DNA of 64,000 nucleotides from CBDCZY01 sp965224745 (GCA_965224745.1 CBDCZY010000001.1:248001-312000); one strand, 5' to 3'; shown: positions 52,748 through 62,685, counted from the stretch's first letter. Notes: generated by a model from the letters alone, not told the origin. Translations and numbers: made by a program.

Positions 52748-54031
52748 CTAATCCCAAGTTAACGCTCCTCCCGTTTGATATTCGGTTACTCTCGTCTCAA
52801 AGAAATTCTTCTCTTTCTTTAAATCCAATACCTCCGACATCCAGGGGAAAGGGTTGGTAACGCCAGGATATTGTGTTGCTAACCCAATCTGGTTGCAGCG
52901 TCTATTGGCGATAAATTGCAGATAATCTTTGAACATCGCTGCATTGAGACCCAGGATACCGCGCGGCATGGTGTCGTGTGCGTATTGCGTTTCAATCTCA
53001 ACCGCTTCTCGGATCATGTCGGTAATTTCTTGCTTGAAGGTATTTGTCCATAAGTGAGGGTTTTCCAGTTTGATTTGATTGATCACATCAATGCCAAAAT
53101 TCATGTGCATTGATTCATCGCGTAGAATGTACTGGAATTGTTCGGCGGTACCGGTCATTTTGTTGCGGCGTCCCATTGACAGTACTTGGGTAAAGCCCAC
53201 ATAGAAGAAAATACCTTCAAAAATGACATAGAAAGCGATTAATTCGCGCAATAGTTTTTGGTCGTTGTCGACCGTGCCAGTGTGAAAGTTAGGATCGCTA
53301 AGGTGTTGTGTGAATGGTAGTGCCCATTCTGCTTTTTTGGCTACAGCAGGGATTTCCCGGTACATATTGAATACTTCGCCTTCATCCATGCCCAGGGATT
53401 GAATCACATATTGATAAGCGTGGGTATGAACCGCTTCTTCGAAGGCTTGGCGCAATAAATATTGACGGCATTCCGGGTTAGTAATATGGCGGTACACAGC
53501 GAGCACCAAGTTGTTGGCAACCAACGAATCGGCTGTTGAAAAGAAGCCCAGGTTGCGCTTGATGATGGTTCGTTCGTCTTCTGTCAAACCATTAGGGTTT
53601 TTCCACAGGGCTATGTCTGCGGTCATGCTGATTTCTTGCGGCATCCAATGGTTAGCGCAGCCGTCCAGGTATTTTTGCCAGGCCCAATCATATTTAAAAG
53701 GCACCAGTTGGTTTAAATCGGCACGGCAGTTGATGATTTTTTTATCATCGACCTGAATGCGCTTAGCGCCCATTTCAATATTTTCCAAGCCGGCAGCTAT
53801 ATCTATGCTGGAAGGTTGTGCAGGAGCCGTTTTCGGGTCGGGATTCACGGTAGGTGCTTGCCCTGCTGTTTGCATTACAGCATCGTTGGATTGCACGCCC
53901 ATGCCGGGTCTTACCTTTGCAGTATCGGGCTGTTCCGAGAGAGATGTCTCAGGTGCGCTAGCTGTGTTGACTTGTTCCGGTAGTTGTTGGTCTTTGGGTA
54001 ATCCATTCAGGGGGTCGTCCCAATTCAGCAT
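52748..54031 (-). CDS. nrdB: Class Ia ribonucleotide reductase, beta subunit
   Basis: 427 residues. NrdB carries the diiron-tyrosyl radical that starts ribonucleotide reduction in NrdA. The iron-ligand motifs are seen in ADIALWK region, LRQAFEEAVHTHAYQYV (Glu, Glu-His) and RDESMHMNFGID (Glu, His). About 100 Pro/Gln-rich residues come before the core, a longer lead than in E. coli NrdB. GGAG is 8 bases before ATG 54031, which decides the start against ATG 54037/54055. It follows nrdA by 36 bases. Confidence 0.96.
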   Translation of the reverse strand: MLNWDDPLNGLPKDQQLPEQVNTASAPETSLSEQPDTAKVRPGMGVQSNDAVMQTAGQAPTVNPDPKTAPAQPSSIDIAAGLENIEMGAKRIQVDDKKIINCRADLNQLVPFKYDWAWQKYLDGCANHWMPQEISMTADIALWKNPNGLTEDERTIIKRNLGFFSTADSLVANNLVLAVYRHITNPECRQYLLRQAFEEAVHTHAYQYVIQSLGMDEGEVFNMYREIPAVAKKAEWALPFTQHLSDPNFHTGTVDNDQKLLRELIAFYVIFEGIFFYVGFTQVLSMGRRNKMTGTAEQFQYILRDESMHMNFGIDVINQIKLENPHLWTNTFKQEITDMIREAVEIETQYAHDTMPRGILGLNAAMFKDYLQFIANRRCNQIGLATQYPGVTNPFPWMSEVLDLKKEKNFFETRVTEYQTGGALTWD

Positions 54032-54067
54032 GGTCATATCTCCAGATCTGATCAATATAATGTTTGG

Positions 54068-56935
54068 TTATTGGCAAGCATCACAGTCGGGGTCCAGAAT
54101 TGAGCAAGCTTTAGGCTCGTCTTCTTCGGACTCTGATTTGACGGCATTTAGCCGTCCATCTTCTAATGTACTTTTTTCAACATGAGTAGCGCCGATGCTG
54201 CGTAAGTAGTAAGTCGTTTTTAAACCGCGGATCCAGGCCAGTTTATATAGGTTGTCGAGCTTCTTGCCGTCTGGTGCCGCCATGTAAAGGTTGAGTGATT
54301 GACCTTGGTCAATCCATTTTTGACGTCTGGATGCTGCTTCGATTAACCAACGTGCATCAAGTTCAAACGATGTGGTATACAGTTGTTTTAATTCGTTGGG
54401 TATGCGGTCAATTTTTTGGACGCTGCCATCATAGTATTTGAGATCATTGATCATGACTTCATCCCAAATATCACGCTCCTTTAAATCATTCACAAGATAA
54501 GGGTTAACCACCGTAAATTCGCCTGAAAGGTTAGATTTTACGAATAGGTTTTGATAAGTTGGCTCAATCGATTGTGAAACACCACATATATTGGAAATGG
54601 TCGCAGTGGGTGCAATCGCCATGGTATTGGAGTTACGCATGCCGACGGTTTGGACGCGTTGTCGCAAGTTCTCCCAATCAAAGGTTTGGGTGGTATCTAC
54701 TTTCAGATAATCACCGCGAGCTTCTTGTAGTCGCTGCAAAGAGTCGATGGGCAGAATACCTTGATCCCACAATGACCCTTGGAAAGAAGAATAAGTGCCA
54801 CGTTCCTCGGATAAATCGGTGGACGCTTTGATGGTATAAAAACTGACTGCTTCCATGCTACGATCTGCCAATTCAACTGCTTGCTCGTCAGCATAAGGAA
54901 TACGCAACTTGTACAGTGCGTCCTGAAAGCCCATGATGCCAAGTCCAACTGGCCTATGCTTAAGGTTGGCGCGACGAGCTTGCGGTACGCTGTAATAGTT
55001 GTAATCGATTACGTTGTCAAGCATACGCATAGCGGTATTTATGGTTTGTTCCAGCCGTACCATGTCCAGGCCTTGATCATTGACGTGTGCTGCCAGGTTG
55101 ATGGAGCCGAGGTTACAAACCGCAATTTCGCTATCTGATGTATTCAGTGTGATTTCTGTGCATAAATTGGAACTATGCACCACGCCGCAATGTTGTTGTG
55201 GCGATCGTAGGTTACACGGGTCTTTAAAGGTGAGCCAAGGGTGGCCGGTTTCATAGAGCATGGATAACATCTTCCGCCATAATGTGAGCGCAGGAAGCCG
55301 TTTGAAATGAGTAATTTCGCCACTATCGGCTTTTGTTTCATAAGTTTCGTAAGCAGTTTTAAATGCGTCGCCATACAGGTCGTGTAGGTCAGGTACTTCA
55401 TTGGGTGAGAACAGTGTCCAGTCACCTTCTTCAGCGACTCGCATCATGAATAAGTCGGGGATCCAATTGGCCGTATTCATGTCGTGTGTACGCCTGCGAT
55501 CATCGCCGGTGTTTTTGCGTAGTTCGAGGAATTCTTCGATATCCAGGTGCCAGGTTTCCAGATAAGCACACATCGCGCCTTTACGTTTGCCGCCTTGGTT
55601 GACTGCGACAGCGGTGTCGTTGGCGACTTTCAAGAACGGAACAACGCCTTGTGATTTACCATTGGTACCCTTAATATGGGCGCCAAGCGCTCTGACACGG
55701 CTCCAATCGTTACCGAGTCCTCCGGCATATTTAGATAGCATGGCATCGTCTTTAATTGCGCTGAAAATGCCGTCCAGATCATCAGGAACGGACGTTAAAT
55801 AGCACGACGATAGCTGTGGCCGTAATGTGCCTGAATTAAAAAGGGTGGGTGTGGAGCTCATGAAGTTGAAGCTGGATAATAAATGATAAAACTCGATGGT
55901 TTTGGCATCCCGGTTGATCTCATTGATCGCCAATCCCATCGCTACTCGCATAAAAAATGCTTGGGGAAGCTCAAAACGAACTTCATTGGCGTGAATAAAA
56001 TAGCGGTCGTACAGCGTCTGTAGGCCGAGATAATTGAATTGTAAGTCGCGTTCTGGCTTGATCGCTTGACCGAGTTGTTGTAGGTTGTAGTCTTTGAGGG
56101 CAGGGTCAAGCAGTTCCAATTTAATGCCACGGTGGATATAGTCAATAAGGTACTCAGGGTAGCGCTGTTGCATTTCTTGCTGGGTGGCTTCCTGAGCGCC
56201 ATGACCTATAAAGGTTAGCGCTTCTTTGCGTAAACTATCCAGCAATAGTCTGGCGGCAACCATCGAATAATTGGGTTCTTTCTCAATGAGGGTTCGAGCA
56301 CTCATGATCAACGTTTGAGCAACGTCTTTTTCAGGGACACCATTGAACAGGTTTCGTTGCGTTTCTTCCAGAATTAAGCTGGCAGCAACATCATTCAAGT
56401 CAGCACAAGATTCGTCGATAATCTTCTGTAAACGGTTTAAATCAAGCGGAGCGCGGCTGCCATCCTCGCGTGTAACCTGGAGTCTTGGTTCAGATTTAAA
56501 CCGATTTTTGGCTTCGGTTTTTTCCATCTCAGATCTAAGACGGGCGTGTTCTTCGCGATAAAGGACGTAAGCGCGAGCTACTTTTTGAAACTCGGAACGC
56601 ATCAACGCCAGTTCGACTTGATCTTGAATGTCTTCGATATGAACCGTTCCACCGCTGGGTAAATGACGAGTCAGCGCTTTAATAATTTGCTCAGTTAATT
56701 CTTCGACCGTTTTATGAATGCGACTACTTACTGCCGCATTGCCCCCTTCGACAGCAAGAAAAGCTTTGGTGATCGCGACAGAAATTTTGCTATCATCGAA
56801 ACGAGTCACTTTGCCATTTCGCCGGATAACTTTTAATTCGCCTGGAGCGAAAGCCTCAATTTCCTTGGCAATATTAGGATCATCAGCAACGAAAGTCGAT
56901 GTGGATGGTGCGGGTGTGGTGATTTCTTTTTCCAT
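54068..56935 (-). CDS. nrdA: Class Ia ribonucleotide reductase, alpha subunit
   Basis: 955 residues. NrdA reduces NDPs to dNDPs. The N-terminal ATP-cone (KVIRRNGKVTRFDDSKISVAITKAF, about 35-130) is the dATP activity switch; a second cone-like segment (LQVTREDGSRAPLDLNRLQ) follows. The active site holds LSSCYLTSVPDD, NLCTEITLNTSDSEIAVCNLGSINLA (with the Asn/Cys/Glu of catalysis) and the C-terminal Cys pair in DCDACQ that takes electrons from thioredoxin/glutaredoxin. A pair of NrdR boxes lies about 300-345 bases upstream, so NrdR very likely represses the nrdAB operon. Confidence 0.97.
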   Translation of the reverse strand: MEKEITTPAPSTSTFVADDPNIAKEIEAFAPGELKVIRRNGKVTRFDDSKISVAITKAFLAVEGGNAAVSSRIHKTVEELTEQIIKALTRHLPSGGTVHIEDIQDQVELALMRSEFQKVARAYVLYREEHARLRSEMEKTEAKNRFKSEPRLQVTREDGSRAPLDLNRLQKIIDESCADLNDVAASLILEETQRNLFNGVPEKDVAQTLIMSARTLIEKEPNYSMVAARLLLDSLRKEALTFIGHGAQEATQQEMQQRYPEYLIDYIHRGIKLELLDPALKDYNLQQLGQAIKPERDLQFNYLGLQTLYDRYFIHANEVRFELPQAFFMRVAMGLAINEINRDAKTIEFYHLLSSFNFMSSTPTLFNSGTLRPQLSSCYLTSVPDDLDGIFSAIKDDAMLSKYAGGLGNDWSRVRALGAHIKGTNGKSQGVVPFLKVANDTAVAVNQGGKRKGAMCAYLETWHLDIEEFLELRKNTGDDRRRTHDMNTANWIPDLFMMRVAEEGDWTLFSPNEVPDLHDLYGDAFKTAYETYETKADSGEITHFKRLPALTLWRKMLSMLYETGHPWLTFKDPCNLRSPQQHCGVVHSSNLCTEITLNTSDSEIAVCNLGSINLAAHVNDQGLDMVRLEQTINTAMRMLDNVIDYNYYSVPQARRANLKHRPVGLGIMGFQDALYKLRIPYADEQAVELADRSMEAVSFYTIKASTDLSEERGTYSSFQGSLWDQGILPIDSLQRLQEARGDYLKVDTTQTFDWENLRQRVQTVGMRNSNTMAIAPTATISNICGVSQSIEPTYQNLFVKSNLSGEFTVVNPYLVNDLKERDIWDEVMINDLKYYDGSVQKIDRIPNELKQLYTTSFELDARWLIEAASRRQKWIDQGQSLNLYMAAPDGKKLDNLYKLAWIRGLKTTYYLRSIGATHVEKSTLEDGRLNAVKSESEEDEPKACSILDPDCDACQ

Positions 56936-57232
56936 GGGTACTCCTACAAAGTTACCTGGTTATCGCTTAGCTGTAAAAAAAGATGTTGCTGTTTGGAACA
57001 ATTAAAGACACTCATATGTTGATTGACTACTATTAATAGTATTAATAGCTTTTTTCTGGTTTTGGTCGTAAATGATTTTCAACAGTCTTTATGTATTTAA
57101 TGTGCATTTTAACCTCGAAAACCATTCGCCAAGTACTTCAAGCAAGAAGATGAATAGTAATTAAATTTAAGAATATTTGAATTTAATTGGAAGAACTGAT
57201 CAGTATCATAAATAGTGCTTGGATATTATTTT

Positions 57233-57248
57233 ACACATCATCTTGTGG
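57233..57248 (-). promoter_or_regulatory. NrdR box 1
   Basis: ACACATCATCTTGTGG matches the NrdR consensus ACACWATATATWGTGT at 12 of 16 positions. Its centre is 31 bases from that of box 2, the spacing (three helix turns) known for paired NrdR boxes. Confidence 0.6.
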
Positions 57249-57263
57249 TTTTGAAAGAAAAAA

Positions 57264-57279
57264 ACACAAGATACTGTGT
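57264..57279 (-). promoter_or_regulatory. NrdR box 2
   Basis: ACACAAGATACTGTGT matches the NrdR consensus at 14 of 16 positions, with both ACAC and GTGT ends perfect. Together with box 1 it is a strong sign of NrdR control of nrdAB by ATP/dATP. Confidence 0.75.
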
Positions 57280-57568
57280 TTAAAGTACTTGGCAACCTGT
57301 GGAAAAAGTGTTGGAAACAATGCAAAAAGATCGGTAATTTAATGATATAGCGGGCAATTTAATGAGACAATTTTAAACAAGCAATGAGGCTGAAATTGTT
57401 GGCAAAATTTTTTTGTTGATGAATTAGTAAAATATTGAAGGATAATAGTTCATACACGGCAACTGTTTGAGGTCTCAATTAAGATGGGTGATTGATAGAG
57501 AGAGCTACAATTAATAGACAAAACAAATAAAAATGCAGACAGAAGAGACCAAGAAAAAAGGCTATTTT

Positions 57569-58642
57569 ATGGCCGAATTAATGAACGAGTGGCTTTCGCG
57601 GGTTTTGCCCAATAGTCAGGCCGTTTATTTAGCACTCATATTAGTCGTCGGATTTTTATTAATTTATTTTTTATCCGACCTGCTAATGCCGGTTTTAGCC
57701 TCCGTAGTATTAGCCTATTTATTGGAAGGGATAGTCACAGTCTTACAAAAAAAAGGCTTTAAAAGACCTTTGGCGGTTTTTTTGGTGTTTATCTTTTTTA
57801 TGACAGTGTTATGTGTAACTTTGTTTGTTTTTATGCCGTTGCTGTACCAGCAAACGCTTCAGCTTATCGAACAACTGCCGGGGATGATGGGTCGCGCCCA
57901 AGTTGAAATAATGCGTTTGCCGGAAATGTACCCCAAACATGTTACGGAAAACCAGATCAAAGGCATCATGTTTGCGATAAGAAGCGGACTCATTGATTAT
58001 GGACAAAAACTGTTGTCACTATCAGCATCGTCTTTTGTCGGCTTGGTCAGTGCAATGATTTATTTGATTCTGGTGCCAGTGTTGATTTTCTTTTTTCTAA
58101 AAGATAAAGAAAATATTGTCGATTGGTTGGATCAATTTTTGCCAAGAGAGCGTTATCTTTCCATCCAAGTTTGGCGCGAAGTTGATATGCAGATTGGTAA
58201 TTATGTCAGAGGCAAATTTGTTGAAGTATTTATTTTAGGTGTGGCCAGCTTTATAGTTTTTTCTTGGATGGGGCTAAAGTATCCGTTATTACTGGCAGTT
58301 TTTATGGGCCTGTCAGTCATTATTCCCTACTTGGGAGCCACATTGGTGACTTTCCCGGTCTTGTTAGTTGCGTATTTTCAATGGGGTATTTCTGATACTT
58401 TTTGGTATATCGTGGTTGCTTATGCCATTATTCAGGCTATTGATGGGGTAGTGCTGGTACCGCTGTTATTTTCAGAAGCAGTCAATTTGCATCCTATCGC
58501 TATCATTGTCTCAATTTTATTTTTTGGCGGGTTGTGGGGTTTTTGGGGGGTCTTTTTTGCAATTCCGCTGGCAACGCTAGTAAAAGCTGTTTTAACTGCT
58601 TGGCCCAGAGTCGGGAGTAAAAAAGTAGAAAGTCCTTATTAG
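57569..58642 (+). CDS. AI-2E/PerM-family transporter
   Basis: 357 residues from ATG 57569 (AAGG 7-10 bases upstream; the ATG at 57533 has no site). Eight or so transmembrane helices in the family order: two at the N-terminus (AVYLALILVVGFLLIYFL, LMPVLASVVLAYLLEG), the soluble/amphipathic middle and the C-terminal set with YPLLLAVFMGLSVIIPYLGA and the conserved ILFFGGLWGFWGVFFAIPLATLVKAV. Members export autoinducer-2, move sodium/protons or act as permeases (PerM); exact substrate is unknown. Confidence 0.88.
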   Translation: MAELMNEWLSRVLPNSQAVYLALILVVGFLLIYFLSDLLMPVLASVVLAYLLEGIVTVLQKKGFKRPLAVFLVFIFFMTVLCVTLFVFMPLLYQQTLQLIEQLPGMMGRAQVEIMRLPEMYPKHVTENQIKGIMFAIRSGLIDYGQKLLSLSASSFVGLVSAMIYLILVPVLIFFFLKDKENIVDWLDQFLPRERYLSIQVWREVDMQIGNYVRGKFVEVFILGVASFIVFSWMGLKYPLLLAVFMGLSVIIPYLGATLVTFPVLLVAYFQWGISDTFWYIVVAYAIIQAIDGVVLVPLLFSEAVNLHPIAIIVSILFFGGLWGFWGVFFAIPLATLVKAVLTAWPRVGSKKVESPY

Positions 58643-58681
58643 GGGTTGATAAAAAAAGACTAAATAGCCAAATGAACCGTT

Positions 58682-59155
58682 CTAATGAGGAAGTAGGCGG
58701 ATAAATGCCAGTACTTCTTTAATGTGAGTTTTAACTTTGACTTTTCGCCATTCCTGTATCAGCTTGCCATCTTTATCGATCAAAAAGGTACTTCTTTCAA
58801 TACCTCTAACCTGCTTGCCATACATGTTTTTCATTTTAATGACATCAAATAAATTACAAATTTCTTCCTCCGAGTCAGAAATTAACTCAAAAGGAAAACA
58901 GTATTTTGCTTTGAAGTTCTCATGAGCTTTGATGCTGTCGCGAGAAATTCCATAAATTTCGGTTTCTAGTGACTGAAATTCAGCAAAGTTTTGACTAAAG
59001 TCTTTACCTTCTTGAGTGCATCCAGGGGTATTGTCTTTGGGGTAGAAATAAAGCAGAATATTTTTACCTTTCAGGTCGGTTAGCTGAAAGGTTTTCTGAC
59101 TGGTTGTAACGCCTTCGAAGTTTGGAACTTGTTGATTTAAAGTAAGTTCAGTCAT
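58682..59155 (-). CDS. bcp: Peroxiredoxin, BCP type
   Basis: 157 residues, thioredoxin-fold thiol peroxidase. The peroxidatic Cys is in FYPKDNTPGCTQEGKDF (about residue 46). The second Cys that most BCPs have five residues later is replaced here (TQEGKD), so it may work as 1-Cys or use a distant Cys (CFPFEL or EEICNLF). RSTFLIDKDGKLIQEWRKVKVKTH is the normal C-terminal part. It follows the GcvR-like gene by 3 bases, the same order as in E. coli. Confidence 0.9.
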   Translation of the reverse strand: MTELTLNQQVPNFEGVTTSQKTFQLTDLKGKNILLYFYPKDNTPGCTQEGKDFSQNFAEFQSLETEIYGISRDSIKAHENFKAKYCFPFELISDSEEEICNLFDVIKMKNMYGKQVRGIERSTFLIDKDGKLIQEWRKVKVKTHIKEVLAFIRLLPH

Positions 59156-59158
59156 GAT

Positions 59159-59683
59159 CTACCGTTTAATGGGCTCTAAAATGGCATCTATGTTATGCTG
59201 ATCGCAAAAGTCGAGAAAATCTTCTCGTAGTGAAATAAGTCTTAAATCTGCAGGGACGGCTATGATGTATCTGGTTGAATGAACTAGAGATTTGACGAAT
59301 GATGGAGTATAACGGCTACACGCAACTTCTTCTATCACGATATTTCTTTCAACAAGGAAGCTTATCGTGCTGCTCATTGAGTTAACTTGACTACCAGAAA
59401 TCGTTTCTATCGCGTAAGGAATTAATTCTGTGACCACTTTCTGTGTTTCTGGACGGGTTTTGATTATGACAAGGTCAGATCTTTTTTGGAAGGTTTCGAG
59501 TGTATTTTCAAGTTTGGCAATATGATTCCAATCACCGCTAATCAAAAAATAAGCAGCATACAAATTTTCTAAGCCATTGATCTTACAATCTACCACTTGG
59601 CATAGACAATCAGAGACCAACTGGAAGATTTCGGTAATGAGGGTATGCTCTTTTTTGCCAATAACGTTAAAAACAAGTTGCAT
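59159..59683 (-). CDS. gcvR: GcvR-like ACT-domain regulator
   Basis: 174 residues with two ACT domains: the first starts MQLVFNVIGKKEHTLITEIFQLVSDCLCQVVDCKINGL, the second ISGSQVNSMSSTISFLVERNIVIEEVACSRY. GcvR proteins repress glycine cleavage genes by binding GcvA. The link to bcp downstream, as in enterobacteria, supports this. No gcvA or gcv gene is near, so the target is inferred. The symbol should be read as GcvR-like. Confidence 0.75.
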   Translation of the reverse strand: MQLVFNVIGKKEHTLITEIFQLVSDCLCQVVDCKINGLENLYAAYFLISGDWNHIAKLENTLETFQKRSDLVIIKTRPETQKVVTELIPYAIETISGSQVNSMSSTISFLVERNIVIEEVACSRYTPSFVKSLVHSTRYIIAVPADLRLISLREDFLDFCDQHNIDAILEPIKR

Positions 59684-60091
59684 GGTAATGAATGGAATAT
59701 TATTTTGTCAGAGTATAGCGTAAGACAATTACGTAATAGTATTTTACAACCTAAAGTTTGATTCAGCTAATGGAATGGGTCTGATTAAACGGATTTAAGT
59801 GGGATGTGATAACGTTCGTGATTGTTAGTTTGCTGCTAATGCTTTCACTTGTGCAGCATAACTGGCTTAAGTCAACAATTGATGTTGATTTGGCTCAACA
59901 GTTTATGAGGTCAGTATAATTTTGTGGTTGTAGCAAGTAAAAACAAGTATATTACCAATATCGACAGCATTTGGTAAAATTCTTGCTTGGAAAACAGCTA
60001 TCTTTATAGTATATGCAATATTTAATTGCGAACACAAGAGTGATAAAAATAATAAATTTTGCAAGGGTTTTTTTAGGAGACAGGTGTAATT
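59684..60091. other. Divergent intergenic region
   Basis: About 400 bases between the gcvR-like start and the SPOR gene. Holds a good promoter candidate for the SPOR gene. Nothing else is evident. Confidence 0.4.
59983..60010 (+). promoter_or_regulatory. Candidate promoter of the SPOR-domain gene
   Basis: TTGCTT (59983-59988), 16 bases, TATAGT (60005-60010). The gene starts 81 bases after, with AGGAG 13 bases before the ATG. Confidence 0.4.
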
Positions 60092-61615
60092 ATGGGAAAA
60101 AAATGGTCCAGCAATACGAATCCTAACAATAGGAAGAAGAAAGTTGGTGTTCAAGAAAGGCTCGAACAACATCAAGAGTTATCAGAAGACGATGAATTGA
60201 AAGCGTTTCTGGAAAAAGGGGGTGCGAGTAAATCGTTCCCTGAGCTGGATGATCAAGCAGAAAGTAATCGACGCTACGAAACTGCTGTTAACCATTTAAC
60301 CAAGGAAAAACCTGAAAGTGATTTATTGAATGCTGATGATTCTGCAACGGTTAAAGTATCCCATGAACAACTTGGTCAGCAGAGCATAAATCCTCAAAAA
60401 ACAAGGCAATTAAATTCCGCAGAGCCTGTTTCCACTCTCGAAGATTCGTTTACAGATTTTGATGAAAGCCCTTCTTTGGATGTTTCAGAAACGGATTCAT
60501 TAGAAGCGAGATCATTTGTCAAAGAAGTCTTTTCTGGAAGTGTTGAGAATAAATCCGACAAAGAAGATTTGCCCGATTGGGTGCCCTTGGAAGACCAAAA
60601 GCCAAAAGAAATAAGTCGCTCAGAAATGATTGAGCCGGTTGCCCCTACACCTGTTCCTGGCGCTGAAAGGGAAAAAACCGATAGCCATAGGGTTAACAGG
60701 TTGGAAGAGTATCGCCAATATAACAGCGACGATAAAATTGATTTGATTGAAGAGCACCAAAGTCAAATTCAGAGGGCAACGTCAATAAACACGGCAAATG
60801 CCTTAACGTTAAAGTATATTGTTTTTGGGGCAATTTTATTGATTTTGATTTTAGCGGCCGGTTTGGGTTTAGTTAGTTATAAATTTAGAAAACAAATTAA
60901 TAATTTAAATCAAGTAATTGAAAAATCAGCAATGTCTAATAAAGATGATATTTCTGTCGATCGGAAGCAAACAATTGGAAGTGAATTTTCAGAAGAATTG
61001 GACGAGCTGATAGGGAGTAGTTCTGGAACCCCTTTAAATGCTGAGAGTGATTATCGAGTGTCTGATTGGAAGGATAAAGCCAGCAGCCAGAAAAAAGCGT
61101 ATGAACAGGGACAAAAATCTGCAGAAGTATCTTCATTGGACGATGACCCGGTAAATTACACAGTCGAACGGGATGAACAAGATATTGCCAAAAAGACTCT
61201 TCCTGAAAAAAATGCTCAAAAAGATAATCAAAAGACCAAAGCACCAGATGATAATTTGTCAGAAGAGGTCATTTCGAAATTAGACCAAGGTAGTTATACA
61301 AAGCCTTCCTCCAGTTTAATTGAAAATGACAATACCGCTCAAAAGGACGCGCCTGTTTATAAAAATACTGTTTTAGATAATAATGGCTGGGTCGTAAACT
61401 TAGGTGCATTTCAGGCTAGGCAGCCTGCGAAACGAGCCGCCGATAAGTACACCAGGAAAGGTGTGCCTGTCGAAGTCGTCCAAATTACTATTGGCGGTCA
61501 AAAGTGGTATCGACTCAGAGTTGAAGGGTTTGAGTCGAAAGATGAAGCCGTAATGTATTCAACTAGGGTAAAAAAAGCTCTTAAGCTAGATAACGTTTGG
61601 GTTACAGTGAACTGA
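60092..61615 (+). CDS. SPOR-domain membrane protein
   Basis: 507 residues. A basic, polar N-terminal cytoplasmic part (about 1-245, rich in Asp/Glu/Ser), one transmembrane helix (YIVFGAILLILILAAGLGLVSY, about 248-270), a long disordered periplasmic linker and a C-terminal SPOR domain (WVVNLGAFQARQPAKRAADKY ... WYRLRVEGFESKDEAVMYSTRVK, about 432-507). SPOR domains bind denuded septal peptidoglycan, so it likely has a role in cell division or wall remodelling, like DamX/FtsN-type proteins. No operon partner. Confidence 0.85.
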   Translation: MGKKWSSNTNPNNRKKKVGVQERLEQHQELSEDDELKAFLEKGGASKSFPELDDQAESNRRYETAVNHLTKEKPESDLLNADDSATVKVSHEQLGQQSINPQKTRQLNSAEPVSTLEDSFTDFDESPSLDVSETDSLEARSFVKEVFSGSVENKSDKEDLPDWVPLEDQKPKEISRSEMIEPVAPTPVPGAEREKTDSHRVNRLEEYRQYNSDDKIDLIEEHQSQIQRATSINTANALTLKYIVFGAILLILILAAGLGLVSYKFRKQINNLNQVIEKSAMSNKDDISVDRKQTIGSEFSEELDELIGSSSGTPLNAESDYRVSDWKDKASSQKKAYEQGQKSAEVSSLDDDPVNYTVERDEQDIAKKTLPEKNAQKDNQKTKAPDDNLSEEVISKLDQGSYTKPSSSLIENDNTAQKDAPVYKNTVLDNNGWVVNLGAFQARQPAKRAADKYTRKGVPVEVVQITIGGQKWYRLRVEGFESKDEAVMYSTRVKKALKLDNVWVTVN

Positions 61616-61749
61616 TTTGCGTAAGTAAAGATCCTTTTTTCAAATTGTTATGAGGCAGGTTTTCTTACCCGGCCTAATCTCTTTTCTTTTTGATTTGATG
61701 AAGGTCAAGCGTACTCTGCTTACTGGCATATGATGATTGTTTGAACTCT

Positions 61750-62685
61750 TCATGTCATATTTTTTGAGCTTGCCAATCGGAGTAATTTAGTCAAATTTTC
61801 CGGGGTAACCACCCATAAATGCGATCTATCTTCAAATAAAATATCAGGGTTTTCCACATATTGGGTTAAATTTTGAGTAATCGCCTGCTGGCTAGCGCCT
61901 TGCCAATAACCGTCATTTTGTGCGGTCAAGATGAAGGTTGGAATAGTAATCGGCTGTTCAAGTTGGCTGATACAATACTGTAACATTTCGTTGAAGCAAC
62001 TAATCGATGCGTAACCCCAGTAAACTCCAAAGCAACGAAAACGCGACTCCAGATCATGTTTCATCAGTTTTTTATGCGGTTTCTGATGAGTCCAGTTGAA
62101 TGAAGTGCTGGTTTCCGGGTTTAATCGTTTTAGTAGGTTATGGTTAGGAAAAGCAACCCATTGGTGGTCATTATGCTCAAAGCCATTTAATCGATAAAAA
62201 AAGTCGTGCCACCGGGTCGGTTGAAAACTGTCCGGCGCTGATGCCACCCAAAACAGTCTTATTTTTTCACGTGTTTCGTCTGTCAATTGACCATAAGCGT
62301 GCAAAAAATCATAAAACCCGTTACTGCTTGCTACTACCATGAGTTGATCTCGACAAAAGGACATTGAATTAAGATCATGGGCAATAGCACTGGCTTTTTT
62401 GGTGATATTGGCAAGGGTATATTTTTCCCAGATGGGAGTTTGCGCAGAAAATTCAGGTAAATTTAAGCATTGAATAAATATCTCGTGGCCAAATTGACGG
62501 TGCAAAGCAGGTAAAGCAAAGCGGATTTGACCGGGTACGCCGTTAATGCCGGGGATGAAATAAAAGGTTGGATTATCGGGTTTTTGTTGGCCATAAACCG
62601 CCAGATTGTCATAATAAAATTTGTAATCTTCGGTGAGAGATTTTAAATAATTAGTTTTGAATGTTTCAGTCAGTTGAGTTTGCAT
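61750..62685 (-). CDS. Alpha/beta hydrolase fold protein
   Basis: About 311 residues from ATG 62685. The fold marks are YFIPGINGVPGQIRFALPALHRQFG (strand and oxyanion loop), VVASSNGFYDFLHAYG (nucleophile Ser near residue 120, not the usual GxSxG), an Asp in LTAQNDGYWQGAS and the C-terminal His in EDRSHLWVV. Probable esterase or lipase; substrate unknown. An in-frame ATG at 62823 would add 46 residues of poor pattern. Stop lies 135 bases after the SPOR gene stop (convergent). Confidence 0.7.
   Translation of the reverse strand: MQTQLTETFKTNYLKSLTEDYKFYYDNLAVYGQQKPDNPTFYFIPGINGVPGQIRFALPALHRQFGHEIFIQCLNLPEFSAQTPIWEKYTLANITKKASAIAHDLNSMSFCRDQLMVVASSNGFYDFLHAYGQLTDETREKIRLFWVASAPDSFQPTRWHDFFYRLNGFEHNDHQWVAFPNHNLLKRLNPETSTSFNWTHQKPHKKLMKHDLESRFRCFGVYWGYASISCFNEMLQYCISQLEQPITIPTFILTAQNDGYWQGASQQAITQNLTQYVENPDILFEDRSHLWVVTPENLTKLLRLASSKNMT

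Larger units (their letters stand above)
56936..57568. other. Divergent region between nrdA and the AI-2E transporter
   Basis: About 630 AT-rich bases. It has the two NrdR boxes (57233-57279), which imply the nrdAB promoter near there and a long 5' leader. No gene or ncRNA that I can name. Confidence 0.5.
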
